NCBI RefSeq assembly: GCF_000739815.1
Contig: NZ_BBJJ01000010.1
Span: 62,001 to 126,000, forward strand
Length of the DNA: 64,000 nucleotides
Direction: 5' to 3'
Source of the DNA: Paraburkholderia mimosarum LMG 23256 = NBRC 106338
Lineage (GTDB): Bacteria; Pseudomonadota; Gammaproteobacteria; Burkholderiales; Burkholderiaceae
The notes beneath the pieces were generated by a model. That model did not search any database and was not told the DNA's origin. It worked only from the letters and a program-made list of their open reading frames with translations. A program made the position numbers and the translations under genes. Position 1 is the stretch's first letter, and the number at the start of each line of letters is the position of its first letter. Of the stretch, positions 40,608 to 48,011 are shown one piece after another.

Positions 40608-40829
40608 ATGGACCGCATTTTCATGAGGCGAGAGGAAGCCATTCGCAACCTCATCGAGGCCCACGAGTCCGCCTCCGGGCGCACTGCGGCGACGTTGATC
40701 AAATCGGGCGGCGAGCGATCCGCGAGCCTGGAAGCGCTGGACCGGCTGCTGCTCGACGTCCGCGCGGGCCGGGTCAACGAATTTCGCGCCAGCCCCGACG
40801 ACAGCACGCGCGTTTCCATCACCGACTGA
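40608..40829 (+). CDS. small protein of 73 residues, paralogue of the gene at 35179
   Basis: The product begins MDRIFMRREEAIRNLIEAH and has the block LDRLLLDVRAGRVNEF near its end, matching the other copy in position and spacing. GGGGA stands 9 bases before the ATG. The gene has its own AT-richer upstream region (40560-40590), separated from tRNA-Leu by a terminator. No membrane segment is seen. The function is unknown; a DNA-, RNA- or protein-binding role would be guesswork. Confidence 0.7.
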   Translation: MDRIFMRREEAIRNLIEAHESASGRTAATLIKSGGERSASLEALDRLLLDVRAGRVNEFRASPDDSTRVSITD

Positions 40830-41067
40830 CCCAGGACCGCTGCACTTCGCAGCGCGGGCACCGTTCTAGCGCGGATTCGTCTGCGGCCAGGCTGCGCCAC
40901 CTCGTCCCCGCGGCCGCTCAGCACCGCGCGGGCTGGACTTGCCGGTACCCCAAACCAGGTTACGCGATCTTCCGGATATGAGCGGACGAGGCGCGCGGCG
41001 GGAGCACAGGGGTGTGGCCCGCGTGCGCGCGGCTACAATACCCGCTCCGCGCTGTTCGCCGTCCGTC

Positions 41068-41775
41068 ATGAATCTCGAAAGCATTCTCTTCACCCAGGGT
41101 TTCGGCTCGCGCCGCCAATGCCGCGCGCTGATCGCCGAGGCGCGCGTCGCCGTCACCGGCGAGCCGTGCACCGACCCACACGCCACCTTCGATACGTCCG
41201 GCCTCGCCTTCACCGTGGACGGCCAGCCGTGGCCGTTTCACGAACGCGCTTACATCGCGCTCAACAAGCCCGCGGGCTATGAATGCTCGCGCGACCCGCA
41301 GCATCATCTGAGCGTGTTTCACCTGCTGCCGCCGCAGTTCGCCGAACGCAACGTGCAGTGTGTGGGCCGACTCGATCAGGATACGACCGGCCTCTTGCTG
41401 CTTTCCGACGATGGCCAGTTCGTTCACGCCTTCACTTCGCCCAGGCGCAAGGTACCGAAGGTCTACGTCGCGACGACGCGCCATGCGCTTGACGAAGCCC
41501 AGCTGAAAGCCCTGCGCGAAGGCGTCCTGCTGCATGGCGAGCGCGAGCCGAGCGCCGCTGTCGCGGCAAGCGCGCGTGGGGAACGTGAACTCGAATTGAC
41601 CGTGCTCGAAGGCAAGTACCATCAGGTCAAACGGATGGTGGCGGCGGCCGGTAATCGCGTCGAGGCGCTGCATCGCGAACGCATCGGCGGCTTCGCTCTG
41701 CCCGCGGGACTCGCGCCGGGCGCCTGGCAGTGGCTCGACGCCGCAGCGCTCGACGCCCTGCGCAGCAAGGGCTGA
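41068..41775 (+). CDS. RsuA-family rRNA pseudouridine synthase
   Basis: The 235-residue product has an N-terminal S4-like RNA-binding domain (SILFTQGFGSRRQCRALI). The catalytic domain follows with active-site D103 in CVGRLDQDTTGLLLLSDDG and the closing YHQVKRMVAAAGNRVEALHR motif. RsuA-type enzymes modify U516 of 16S rRNA; the exact target could differ (RluE/RluF relatives). ATG 41068 begins the S4-like domain; the upstream open stretch has no family character. Confidence 0.9.
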   Translation: MNLESILFTQGFGSRRQCRALIAEARVAVTGEPCTDPHATFDTSGLAFTVDGQPWPFHERAYIALNKPAGYECSRDPQHHLSVFHLLPPQFAERNVQCVGRLDQDTTGLLLLSDDGQFVHAFTSPRRKVPKVYVATTRHALDEAQLKALREGVLLHGEREPSAAVAASARGERELELTVLEGKYHQVKRMVAAAGNRVEALHRERIGGFALPAGLAPGAWQWLDAAALDALRSKG

Positions 41776-41931
41776 ACCCCCTCGCGCCGCGCACGCTTTG
41801 CCGCTCATCGGTGCGTTGCCGCACCAAGGCGCGCAGCCGACCGCCGTTTTCGCCGCGCCGCAGCATGTCCTTGCCGGCCTTCCGCCCTATACTGCCCTCA
41901 AGAACGATTACAAGCTGCAAGGAGGGGCATC

Positions 41932-42120
41932 ATGATCATCAACGGCACACTCGAAATTTCCTTCCTGTTGATGGCATTCGTGGCGCTTGGGGCGGTGCTG
42001 ATAGGTGGCCTGCTCGCGTCGATGCATATGCGGCATCAGTATCATCCGAACCTGATCGGGGCGCTCATCGGAGCGCTGCTTTGCTTCCTCCTGCTCGAAG
42101 CGCTGCCGGCCATCACGTGA
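41932..42120 (+). CDS. small membrane protein of 62 residues
   Basis: A strong AAGGAGG ribosome site stands 9 bases before ATG 41932. The product has two hydrophobic segments (about residues 8-28 and 41-58) joined by a short MRHQYHP loop, giving a helical hairpin in the membrane. I recognise no family. It lies between the pseudouridine synthase gene and the convergent epimerase-like gene. Confidence 0.7.
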   Translation: MIINGTLEISFLLMAFVALGAVLIGGLLASMHMRHQYHPNLIGALIGALLCFLLLEALPAIT

Positions 42121-42154
42121 ACGGCACGCTTTGCGCCGCGCCGCCCGCCCGAAG

Positions 42155-43213
42155 TCACGGGTGCGGCGGCAGCGCGCGCAAGAACGCATCCACGTCGGGA
42201 TAACGCAACCTCACGCGCAACTCGCGCTTGAGCCGCGTATTCGCGAGCCGGCGTGACTCCCGCATGAAAGAGAGCAAGACTGGCTCGAGTTCACGCTCGG
42301 CCTCGGCGAGGCTCACCCGCGGGGGCCGCGCGAGGCCATAGGCGTCGGCTACGCGGTCGAAGTACTCCCCCATCTTCAGTTCGCTGTCGTCCGTTGCGTG
42401 GATGGTGCGCCCGGCGCGGCCATGGGTCGCGAGGCGCAGGAGGATTGTCGCGAGGTCGTCTGCATGAATGTGGCTCGTATAGACGTCATCGCGCGCGACG
42501 AGCGCGGGCGTGCGCTTTGCGAGCCGCGCGAGCGGCAGACGGTTCGCCGCGTAAATTCCGGGAATGCGCGCGATCGTGGCGTTCAGCGCACCGCGCGCCG
42601 TTGCGCGCCGCAGTTGCCGCTCGGCCGATACGCGGCGTACCGCACGGGCGTTGGCGGGTTGCACCGGGCGGGTTTCGTCAATGCGGGCACCGCCGCAGTC
42701 GCCGTATACCCCCGTCGTGCTTGCATAGACGAGCGTCGGGCGCTTAGGGCGCCTGCGCTGGGTGCGGGAGGCCCGCCGGATGCGCTCGGGTACAATGGCG
42801 GACGGACCGAAACCCGTGGACTCGCCAGAAGCGAGGCGCAAGGTGGGGGACGTTCTGAACGCCAAACCGCGCGCGAGCACCGGACGCGAGGCCGCACGGC
42901 GGCGCGCCGTGAGCGCTGCGATCAGGCGGCGGGTGCGCAGGTCGTCGGCACCGTCTTTTTGTGGCGGCGCGAGATGCAACACCGTGCTCGCCACGCCGCC
43001 GAGCCGCGCGAGGCTGCGGCGCGAGTCGAGGTCGCCGCGCAAGGGCACAGCGCCCGCGGCGCGCACCGCTTCCACGCGCTCGGAGCGGCGCGCGAGCGCG
43101 AAAACACGCGCGCGGTCCGGCCGCTCGCGCAACTGGGCGACGCAGCGCAGGCCAACGTCGCCGCAACCGACGATCAGGATGCGCGCACGGCGCAAGTTTC
43201 GTGTGGCAATCAT
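42155..43213 (-). CDS. NAD(P)-dependent epimerase/dehydratase-like oxidoreductase (YeeZ-like)
   Basis: The 352-residue product has a Rossmann start ILIVGCGDVGLRCVAQL that binds NAD(P) and the LVYASTTGVYGDCGG motif of extended short-chain dehydrogenases. A middle stretch of about 50 residues rich in Arg/Ala (residues 100-155) has no clear match. The closest group is YeeZ/SDR-like sugar-nucleotide epimerases; the substrate is unknown. It is divergent from the ferredoxin-reductase-like gene, with 122 bases between the starts. Confidence 0.78.
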   Translation of the reverse strand: MIATRNLRRARILIVGCGDVGLRCVAQLRERPDRARVFALARRSERVEAVRAAGAVPLRGDLDSRRSLARLGGVASTVLHLAPPQKDGADDLRTRRLIAALTARRRAASRPVLARGLAFRTSPTLRLASGESTGFGPSAIVPERIRRASRTQRRRPKRPTLVYASTTGVYGDCGGARIDETRPVQPANARAVRRVSAERQLRRATARGALNATIARIPGIYAANRLPLARLAKRTPALVARDDVYTSHIHADDLATILLRLATHGRAGRTIHATDDSELKMGEYFDRVADAYGLARPPRVSLAEAERELEPVLLSFMRESRRLANTRLKRELRVRLRYPDVDAFLRALPPHP

Positions 43214-43335
43214 AGTGGAACCATTTTAGCGGCCCGCGCCTTGCGGCGAAGGGCGGCAAGGAAACGCGGGGAATGACCCAGCGACTCCCGCGACCCGATT
43301 TCAACCCTCGGATACAGATTTACGCTTCCCTGAAT

Positions 43336-44367
43336 ATGGCTTTCAACGTAACGCTCAAGAAAAGCGGCCGGCAGTTCCAGGTCGAGCCTGACGAACCCAT
43401 TCTCAACGCGGCCCTGCGTCAGGGCATCGGCCTGCCGTATGGCTGCAAGAACGGTGCGTGCGGCTCATGCAAGGGCACCGTCTGCAACGGCGAAGTCGAG
43501 CAGCGCGCTCACGCGGCCTCAGCGCTTTCGAACGACGAAAGAACGCGCGGCATGGCCCTCTTCTGCTGCGCGACGGCGCAAACGGACCTCGAAATCGATA
43601 TCCGCGAAGTGGCGGGCGTGGGCGACGTGCAGGTTCGCAAGCTGCCTACCCGCATCGCCGCGATCGAGCGCAAGGCCGACGACGTTATCGTGCTCAAGCT
43701 GCAGCTGCCCGCGAACGAGCGCCTGCAGTATCTCGCCGGCCAGTACCTCGAGTTCATCCTCAAAGATGGCACGCGCCGCTCCTACTCCATGGCGAACGCC
43801 CCGCACGACGAAGGCCCTATCGAGCTGCACATCCGCCATATGCCGGGTGGCAAGTTCACCGACCACGTCTTCACGCAGATGAAGGAGCGCGACATCCTGC
43901 GCTTCGAGGCGCCGCTCGGCACCTTCTTCCTGCGCGAGGAATCGGACAAGCCCATCGTGCTGCTCGCTTCGGGCACCGGCTTCGCGCCGATCAAGGCGAT
44001 CGTCGAGCACGCGGTCCACAAGAACCTGAACCGTCCGATGACACTCTACTGGGGCGCGCGCCAGAAGAAGGACCTGTACCTGATGGATCTCGCCGGGCAA
44101 TGGGCGAAGGAGATTCCGAACTTCCGCTTCGTGCCGGTGCTCTCGGAGCCCGCCGCCGAAGACAACTGGACTGGCCGCACGGGCTTCGTACACCGCGCCG
44201 TGATCGAGGATCTGCCCGACCTGTCGGGCCACCAGGTCTATGCGTGCGGCGCGCCGGTCATGGTGGAGTCGGCCCAGCGCGACTTCTCGCAGCATCATGG
44301 CCTGCCCGAAGACGAGTTCTACGCAGACTCGTTCACGAGCGCCGCGGACCTCGCGAACCCCGTCTGA
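43336..44367 (+). CDS. 2Fe-2S ferredoxin / FAD-NAD(P)H reductase (annotated in relatives as CDP-6-deoxy-delta-3,4-glucoseen reductase)
   Basis: The 343-residue product joins an N-terminal plant-type ferredoxin domain to a ferredoxin-NADP-reductase domain. The ferredoxin domain has C37-x4-C42-x2-C45 in YGCKNGACGSCKGTVC and a fourth cysteine near residue 76. The reductase domain has the FAD motif RSYSMANAP and the NAD motif LASGTGFAPIKAI. Such proteins carry electrons from NAD(P)H to an oxygenase or a dehydratase. No sugar-synthesis genes are nearby, so the AscD-type name should not be taken as function. ATG 43336 starts the ferredoxin domain. Confidence 0.88.
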   Translation: MAFNVTLKKSGRQFQVEPDEPILNAALRQGIGLPYGCKNGACGSCKGTVCNGEVEQRAHAASALSNDERTRGMALFCCATAQTDLEIDIREVAGVGDVQVRKLPTRIAAIERKADDVIVLKLQLPANERLQYLAGQYLEFILKDGTRRSYSMANAPHDEGPIELHIRHMPGGKFTDHVFTQMKERDILRFEAPLGTFFLREESDKPIVLLASGTGFAPIKAIVEHAVHKNLNRPMTLYWGARQKKDLYLMDLAGQWAKEIPNFRFVPVLSEPAAEDNWTGRTGFVHRAVIEDLPDLSGHQVYACGAPVMVESAQRDFSQHHGLPEDEFYADSFTSAADLANPV

Positions 44368-44373
44368 CGCGCG

Positions 44374-44440
44374 CGCCCTTTGGATCGATGCACGGGTCGT
44401 TGCGTGCGCAATGCAGCGGCTCCGATCGATCCAAAGGGCG
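44374..44440. repeat. 16-bp perfect inverted repeat with 35-base spacer
   Basis: CGCCCTTTGGATCGAT (44374-44389) and ATCGATCCAAAGGGCG (44425-44440) are exact inverted copies. It starts 6 bases after the ferredoxin-reductase stop codon. No T run follows on either strand. It may be an mRNA 3' stabiliser, a weak terminator, a protein site, or the ends of a 67-bp miniature element. Confidence 0.8.
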
Positions 44441-44491
44441 AGAGTCATGAAAAATTCTTCGGCGGACTGAAAAAATTCGCCACATTGACGG

Positions 44492-44521
44492 TTTACAGCG
44501 CCATTCGGCTTGTCGTATTCT
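44492..44521 (+). promoter_or_regulatory. predicted promoter of the argD-type leader
   Basis: TTTACA (44492-44497), an 18-base spacer and TATTCT (44516-44521). The expected start is at 44528-44529, the A of the leader-peptide ATG, so the peptide would be translated from a leaderless mRNA. Confidence 0.55.
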
Positions 44522-44528
44522 TGCGCCC

Positions 44529-44579
44529 ATGAACTGCATGCTGTCCGCCCTCCGACGTCGCCGCGCGCCCCATCCCTAG
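44529..44579 (+). CDS. 16-residue arginine-rich leader peptide
   Basis: ATG 44529 opens a frame [16 protein letters not shown] ending at TAG (44577-44579). Codons 9-12 (CGA CGT CGC CGC, 44553-44564) are four arginines in a row. No ribosome site precedes the ATG, but the predicted transcript begins at it. A ribosome held at the Arg codons would leave 44580-44587 free; one that reaches the stop would cover it. The gene downstream is of the arginine-synthesis type. Interpretation as an attenuator peptide is inference from this layout. Confidence 0.6.
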   Translation: MNCMLSALRRRRAPHP

Positions 44580-44587
44580 GGCCTGGC
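44580..44587 (+). promoter_or_regulatory. candidate anti-terminator arm
   Basis: GGCCTGGC directly follows the leader stop codon. It can pair with GCCACGGCC (44642-44650), the 5' arm and loop edge of the terminator, with a single bulged C. Forming this pair would prevent the terminator. Pairing was checked by eye only. Confidence 0.5.
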
Positions 44588-44638
44588 TAGTCGCGGACGC
44601 GCGCTGCACTTCTCAACGCACAGCAAGTTCGAAACACG

Positions 44639-44665
44639 AAAGCCACGGCCAGTCCGTGGCTTTTT
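44639..44665 (+). terminator. intrinsic terminator (attenuator) upstream of the argD-type gene
   Basis: AAAGCCACGG (44639-44648) and CCGTGGCTTT (44654-44663) form a 10-bp stem with a 5-base loop (CCAGT), followed by further T. It lies 58 bases before the start codon of the aminotransferase and 60 bases after the leader stop, so it ends the leader transcript rather than a gene. Confidence 0.88.
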
Positions 44666-44722
44666 GTTTTTCCGCCGTATCCCTTTCAACCTGTTTGCAG
44701 CCCCAACGCGGAGCCCGTTGCC

Positions 44723-45907
44723 ATGAATTTTTCCGAATACCCGATCGAGTCGCTGATGTACATCACCAACCGGCCCGAAATCGTTTTCACGCATGGCAAG
44801 GGGTCGTGGCTCTACGACAACGAAGGCAAGCGCTATCTCGACTTCATCCAGGGTTGGGCGGTCAACAGCCTCGGGCACTGCAATGAGGGGATGATCGAGG
44901 CGCTGGAAAAGCAGGCGCGCCTGCTCATCAACCCGTCGCCGGCCTTCTACAACGAGCCGATGGCGAAGCTCGCGGGCCTCCTGACCGACCACAGCTGCTT
45001 CGACAAGGTGTTCTTCGCCAACAGCGGCGCCGAAGCCAACGAAGGCGCAATCAAGCTCGCGCGCAAGTGGGGCAAAAAGCATCGCGACGGCGCCTGGGAG
45101 ATCATCACGTTCGACCACAGCTTCCACGGCCGCACGATCGCGACGATGTCGGCGAGCGGCAAGCCGGGCTGGGACACGATCTACGCCCCGCAGGTGCCGG
45201 GCTTCCCGAAGGCCGACTTGAACGACATCGCCTCGGTTGAAAAGCTCATCAACGCGAAGACCGTGGCCGTGATGCTCGAGCCGATCCAGGGCGAAGGCGG
45301 CGTGATTCCCGCCACGCGCGAATTCATGCAGCAGTTGCGCGCGCTCACGCAAAAGCACGGCATCCTCCTGATCGTCGACGAAGTTCAAAGCGGCTGCGGC
45401 CGCGCGGGCACCCTGTTCGCGTACGAACTCTCGGGCATCGAGCCGGACATCATGACGCTCGGCAAGGGCATCGGCGGCGGCGTGCCGCTTGCGGCGCTGC
45501 TCGCGAAGAAGGAAATCGCCGTGTTCGAGGCGGGCGATCAGGGCGGCACGTACAACGGCAATCCGCTGATGACGGCGGTTGGCTATTCGGTGATCTCGCA
45601 ACTGGTTGCGCCCGGCTTTCTCGAGGGCGTGCGCGCACGCGGCGAATATCTGCGCGAGAAGCTGCTCGAACTTTCGGCCGAACGCGGTTTCCAGGGTGAG
45701 CGCGGCGAAGGTTTGCTGCGCGCGCTGCTGCTCGGCAAGGACATCGGGCCCGAGATCGTCGAGAAGGCGCGCCTCATGCAGCCGGACGGCCTGTTGCTCA
45801 ACGCCGCACGCCCGAACTTGCTGCGCTTCATGCCGGCGCTCAACGTGACGACGCAGGAGATCGACCAGATGATGGCGATGCTGCGCACGATTCTCGACTC
45901 GCTGTAA
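44723..45907 (+). CDS. argD: acetylornithine transaminase (ArgD-type aminotransferase)
   Basis: A class III PLP aminotransferase expected to convert N-acetylglutamate semialdehyde and glutamate into N-acetylornithine in arginine synthesis. The 394-residue product has the [20 protein letters not shown] motif, [16 protein letters not shown], the PLP-contact [14 protein letters not shown] and the PLP lysine K248 in [15 protein letters not shown]. ArgD, SuccinylArgD (AstC) and GABA transaminases are close relatives, so the exact substrate is not certain. The arginine-rich leader upstream supports an arginine role. Start ATG 44723 has GGAG 9 bases upstream. A GNAT gene follows after 18 bases. Confidence 0.88.
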   Translation: MNFSEYPIESLMYITNRPEIVFTHGKGSWLYDNEGKRYLDFIQGWAVNSLGHCNEGMIEALEKQARLLINPSPAFYNEPMAKLAGLLTDHSCFDKVFFANSGAEANEGAIKLARKWGKKHRDGAWEIITFDHSFHGRTIATMSASGKPGWDTIYAPQVPGFPKADLNDIASVEKLINAKTVAVMLEPIQGEGGVIPATREFMQQLRALTQKHGILLIVDEVQSGCGRAGTLFAYELSGIEPDIMTLGKGIGGGVPLAALLAKKEIAVFEAGDQGGTYNGNPLMTAVGYSVISQLVAPGFLEGVRARGEYLREKLLELSAERGFQGERGEGLLRALLLGKDIGPEIVEKARLMQPDGLLLNAARPNLLRFMPALNVTTQEIDQMMAMLRTILDSL

Positions 45908-45925
45908 TCGGGCGGAGCACGAGCG

Positions 45926-46411
45926 ATGTCCGTCACGATACGCGCGTTCACCGAGGGCGACACCGAAGCGGTGCTCGCGCTCTGGCTGCAGGCTTTTCCC
46001 GAGTACAACGACGCGAGCCGGCCGCACCGCGATCCGCGCCTGTCGATCGCGAACAAGCTCGGCACGCAGCCGGAGCTTTTCTTCGTCGCGCTTCGTCACG
46101 ATGGCGATGCAGGCGGCGATGATGACGGCGTGCTCATCGGTACGGCGATGGCGGGCTACGACGGCCATCGTGGCTGGCTCTATTCGGTCGCCGTCGCGCC
46201 CGAGGCGCGGCGCCATGGCGTCGGCACGCGGCTCGTGCGTCACGCGGAACGCGCGCTCGCCGCGATGGGCTGCCTCAAGCTCAACCTTCAGGTGCTCACC
46301 GACAAGGCCGAGGTACTCGCGTTCTACGAGCGGCTCGGCTATCGCGCCGACGCGGTCGTGAGTCTCGGCAAGCGTCTCGCCGCACAGGAATCCGAAGCAC
46401 TCGCTACCTGA
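45926..46411 (+). CDS. GNAT-family N-acetyltransferase (YpeA-like)
   Basis: The 161-residue product has a GNAT fold with the acetyl-CoA motif VAPEARRHGVGTRLVRHAE near residues 90-108 and a C-terminal LGYRADAVVSLGKRL strand typical of YpeA. The acetylated target is unknown. It is only 18 bases downstream of the argD-type gene, so it is very probably in the same transcript and under the same leader control. It ends at a bidirectional terminator. Confidence 0.88.
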   Translation: MSVTIRAFTEGDTEAVLALWLQAFPEYNDASRPHRDPRLSIANKLGTQPELFFVALRHDGDAGGDDDGVLIGTAMAGYDGHRGWLYSVAVAPEARRHGVGTRLVRHAERALAAMGCLKLNLQVLTDKAEVLAFYERLGYRADAVVSLGKRLAAQESEALAT

Positions 46412-46433
46412 GTGGCATGCTCAGCATCATGAA

Positions 46434-46467
46434 AAAAGCCGCATGGTTTTCGCACCATGCGGCTTTT
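46434..46467. terminator. bidirectional terminator between the GNAT gene and livF
   Basis: AAAAGCCGCATGG (46434-46446) pairs with CCATGCGGCTTTT (46455-46467) across an 8-base loop, with A and T runs at the ends. Confidence 0.93.
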
Positions 46468-46503
46468 GTCTTTATGCGGCCGCGAGGACCGCAATGCGAT
46501 GCC

Positions 46504-47220
46504 TTACTCGCCCAGATACGCGGCGCGCACCTTCGGATCGTCGAGCATCTGCTTCGCCTCGCCTTCCATCGTCACGAGGCCCGAGTCCATCACGTAGCCG
46601 CGATTGGCTGCCTGCAGCGCGAGACGTGCGTTCTGCTCCACGAGCAGCACGGTGATGCCTTCCGACGAGATCGTGCGCACCACTTCGAAGATCTTCTCCA
46701 CCATGATCGGCGAGAGACCCATCGAAGGCTCGTCGAGCAACAGAAGCTTCGGCTTGCTGATGATCGCGCGCGCCATGGCCAGCATCTGCTGCTCGCCACC
46801 CGAGAGCGTGCCCGCGAGCTGCGTGGCGCGCTCCTTCAGGCGCGGGAAGAAGCCGAACATGCGGTCGACGTCCTTCTGGATGCCTTCCTTGTCGTTGCGC
46901 AGGTACGCGCCCATCTGCATGTTCTCGACGATCGACATGCGTGCGAAGATGCCGCGGCCTTCCGGCACCATCGCGAGGCCGCGCTTCAGAAGCTCGTACG
47001 CCGGCACGCCCTTGATCGACTGGCCGTTGTACTCGATGTCGCCCGCCGAGTACGGCTTCAGACCCGTGATGGCCTTCATGGTCGTCGTCTTGCCCGCGCC
47101 GTTCGCGCCGATCAGCGTGACGAGTTCGCCCTGGCGGACTTCCATGTCCACGCCCTTGACCGCCTGGATCCCGCCGTAATTGACCTGCAGACCCTTGATT
47201 TTCAGGACCGGTGTAGACAT
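46504..47220 (-). CDS. livF: branched-chain amino acid ABC transporter ATPase LivF
   Basis: One of the two ATPases of the high-affinity leucine/isoleucine/valine importer. The 238-residue product has Walker A GANGAGKTT near residues 38-46, signature LSGGEQQMLAMARA, Walker B LLLLDEPSMGLSP and the LivF-type EGRGIFARMSIVENMQMG segment. ATG 47220 overlaps the livG stop codon by one base (TGATG), so the two are translationally coupled. The open frame continues upstream inside livG but the family start is clear. Confidence 0.95.
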   Translation of the reverse strand: MSTPVLKIKGLQVNYGGIQAVKGVDMEVRQGELVTLIGANGAGKTTTMKAITGLKPYSAGDIEYNGQSIKGVPAYELLKRGLAMVPEGRGIFARMSIVENMQMGAYLRNDKEGIQKDVDRMFGFFPRLKERATQLAGTLSGGEQQMLAMARAIISKPKLLLLDEPSMGLSPIMVEKIFEVVRTISSEGITVLLVEQNARLALQAANRGYVMDSGLVTMEGEAKQMLDDPKVRAAYLGE

Positions 47221-47996
47221 CAGTGAACCCCTCCACCCAGATACGCCTCGATCACCTTCGGGTCTTTCTGCACGTCGTGCGGCAGCCCTTCGGCGATCAC
47301 CTTGCCATAGTCGAGCACTGTCATCCGGTTGCACAGGCCCATCACCAGTTTCACGTCGTGCTCGATCAGCAGGATGGTCTTGCCATCGGCGCGGATCTTG
47401 TCGAGCAGGCGCGTGAGTTCGACCTTCTCGGTCGCGTTCATGCCGGCCGCCGGCTCGTCGAGCGCGAGCAGCTTCGGATCGGTCGCGAGCGCGCGCGCGA
47501 TCTCGAGGCGGCGCTGGTGGCCGTACGAGAGATTGCGTGACGTGTAGTCCGCATACTGCGCGATGCCCACGTATTCGAGCAATTCGAGCGCGCGCTCCTT
47601 GATCTCGCGCTCTTCCTTGCGCTCGGCCGGCGTCTGGAACACGGCGCCGAAAAGCCCGTGCTTCGTGCGCACGTGGCGGCCCACCATCACGTTTTCGAGC
47701 GCGGTCATGCCGCCGAACAGGCGAATGTTCTGGAACGTGCGCGCGATGCCCGCCTTCGCCACCTGATAGACGGCGGTCGGCGTATAGGCCTCGTTGTCGA
47801 GCTTGAACTCGCCCGAGTCGGGCGTGTAGAGGCCGGTGATCACGTTGAAGAACGTGGTCTTGCCTGCACCGTTCGGGCCGATCAGGCCGTAGATCGTGCC
47901 TTCCTCGATCTGCAGGCCGACATCCGAGAGCGCCTGCAAGCCGCCGAAGCGTTTGTTCACGCCCTTCACGGACAGGCGGATAGATTTGCTGCTCAT
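47220..47996 (-). CDS. livG: branched-chain amino acid ABC transporter ATPase LivG
   Basis: The partner ATPase. The 258-residue product has Walker A GPNGAGKTTFFNVITGLY, the LivG insertion region after GIARTFQNIRLFGGMTALENVMVGRH, signature LSYGHQRRLEIARAL and Walker B LLALDEPAAGMN. It starts 15 bases after the livM stop codon and overlaps livF by one base. Confidence 0.95.
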   Translation of the reverse strand: MSSKSIRLSVKGVNKRFGGLQALSDVGLQIEEGTIYGLIGPNGAGKTTFFNVITGLYTPDSGEFKLDNEAYTPTAVYQVAKAGIARTFQNIRLFGGMTALENVMVGRHVRTKHGLFGAVFQTPAERKEEREIKERALELLEYVGIAQYADYTSRNLSYGHQRRLEIARALATDPKLLALDEPAAGMNATEKVELTRLLDKIRADGKTILLIEHDVKLVMGLCNRMTVLDYGKVIAEGLPHDVQKDPKVIEAYLGGGVH

Positions 47997-48011
47997 ATTC
48001 TGTTCTCCCCG

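Larger units (their letters stand above)
44368..44722. other. 355-bp region holding an inverted repeat and the argD-type leader
   Basis: In order it contains the 16-bp perfect inverted repeat (44374-44440), a promoter (44492-44521), a 16-codon leader peptide (44529-44579), an anti-terminator arm (44580-44587), a terminator (44639-44665) and the ribosome site GGAG at 44710-44713. Each is listed separately. Confidence 0.7.

Noticed and set aside
40218..40664. Minus-strand frames with a GIEPALLSEPDFESGAS segment
   Set aside because: Reverse complement of tRNA-Leu, not a protein.
43336..44367. Role of the ferredoxin reductase in deoxysugar synthesis
   Set aside because: No sugar-nucleotide pathway genes lie nearby; the common annotation name comes from distant similarity.
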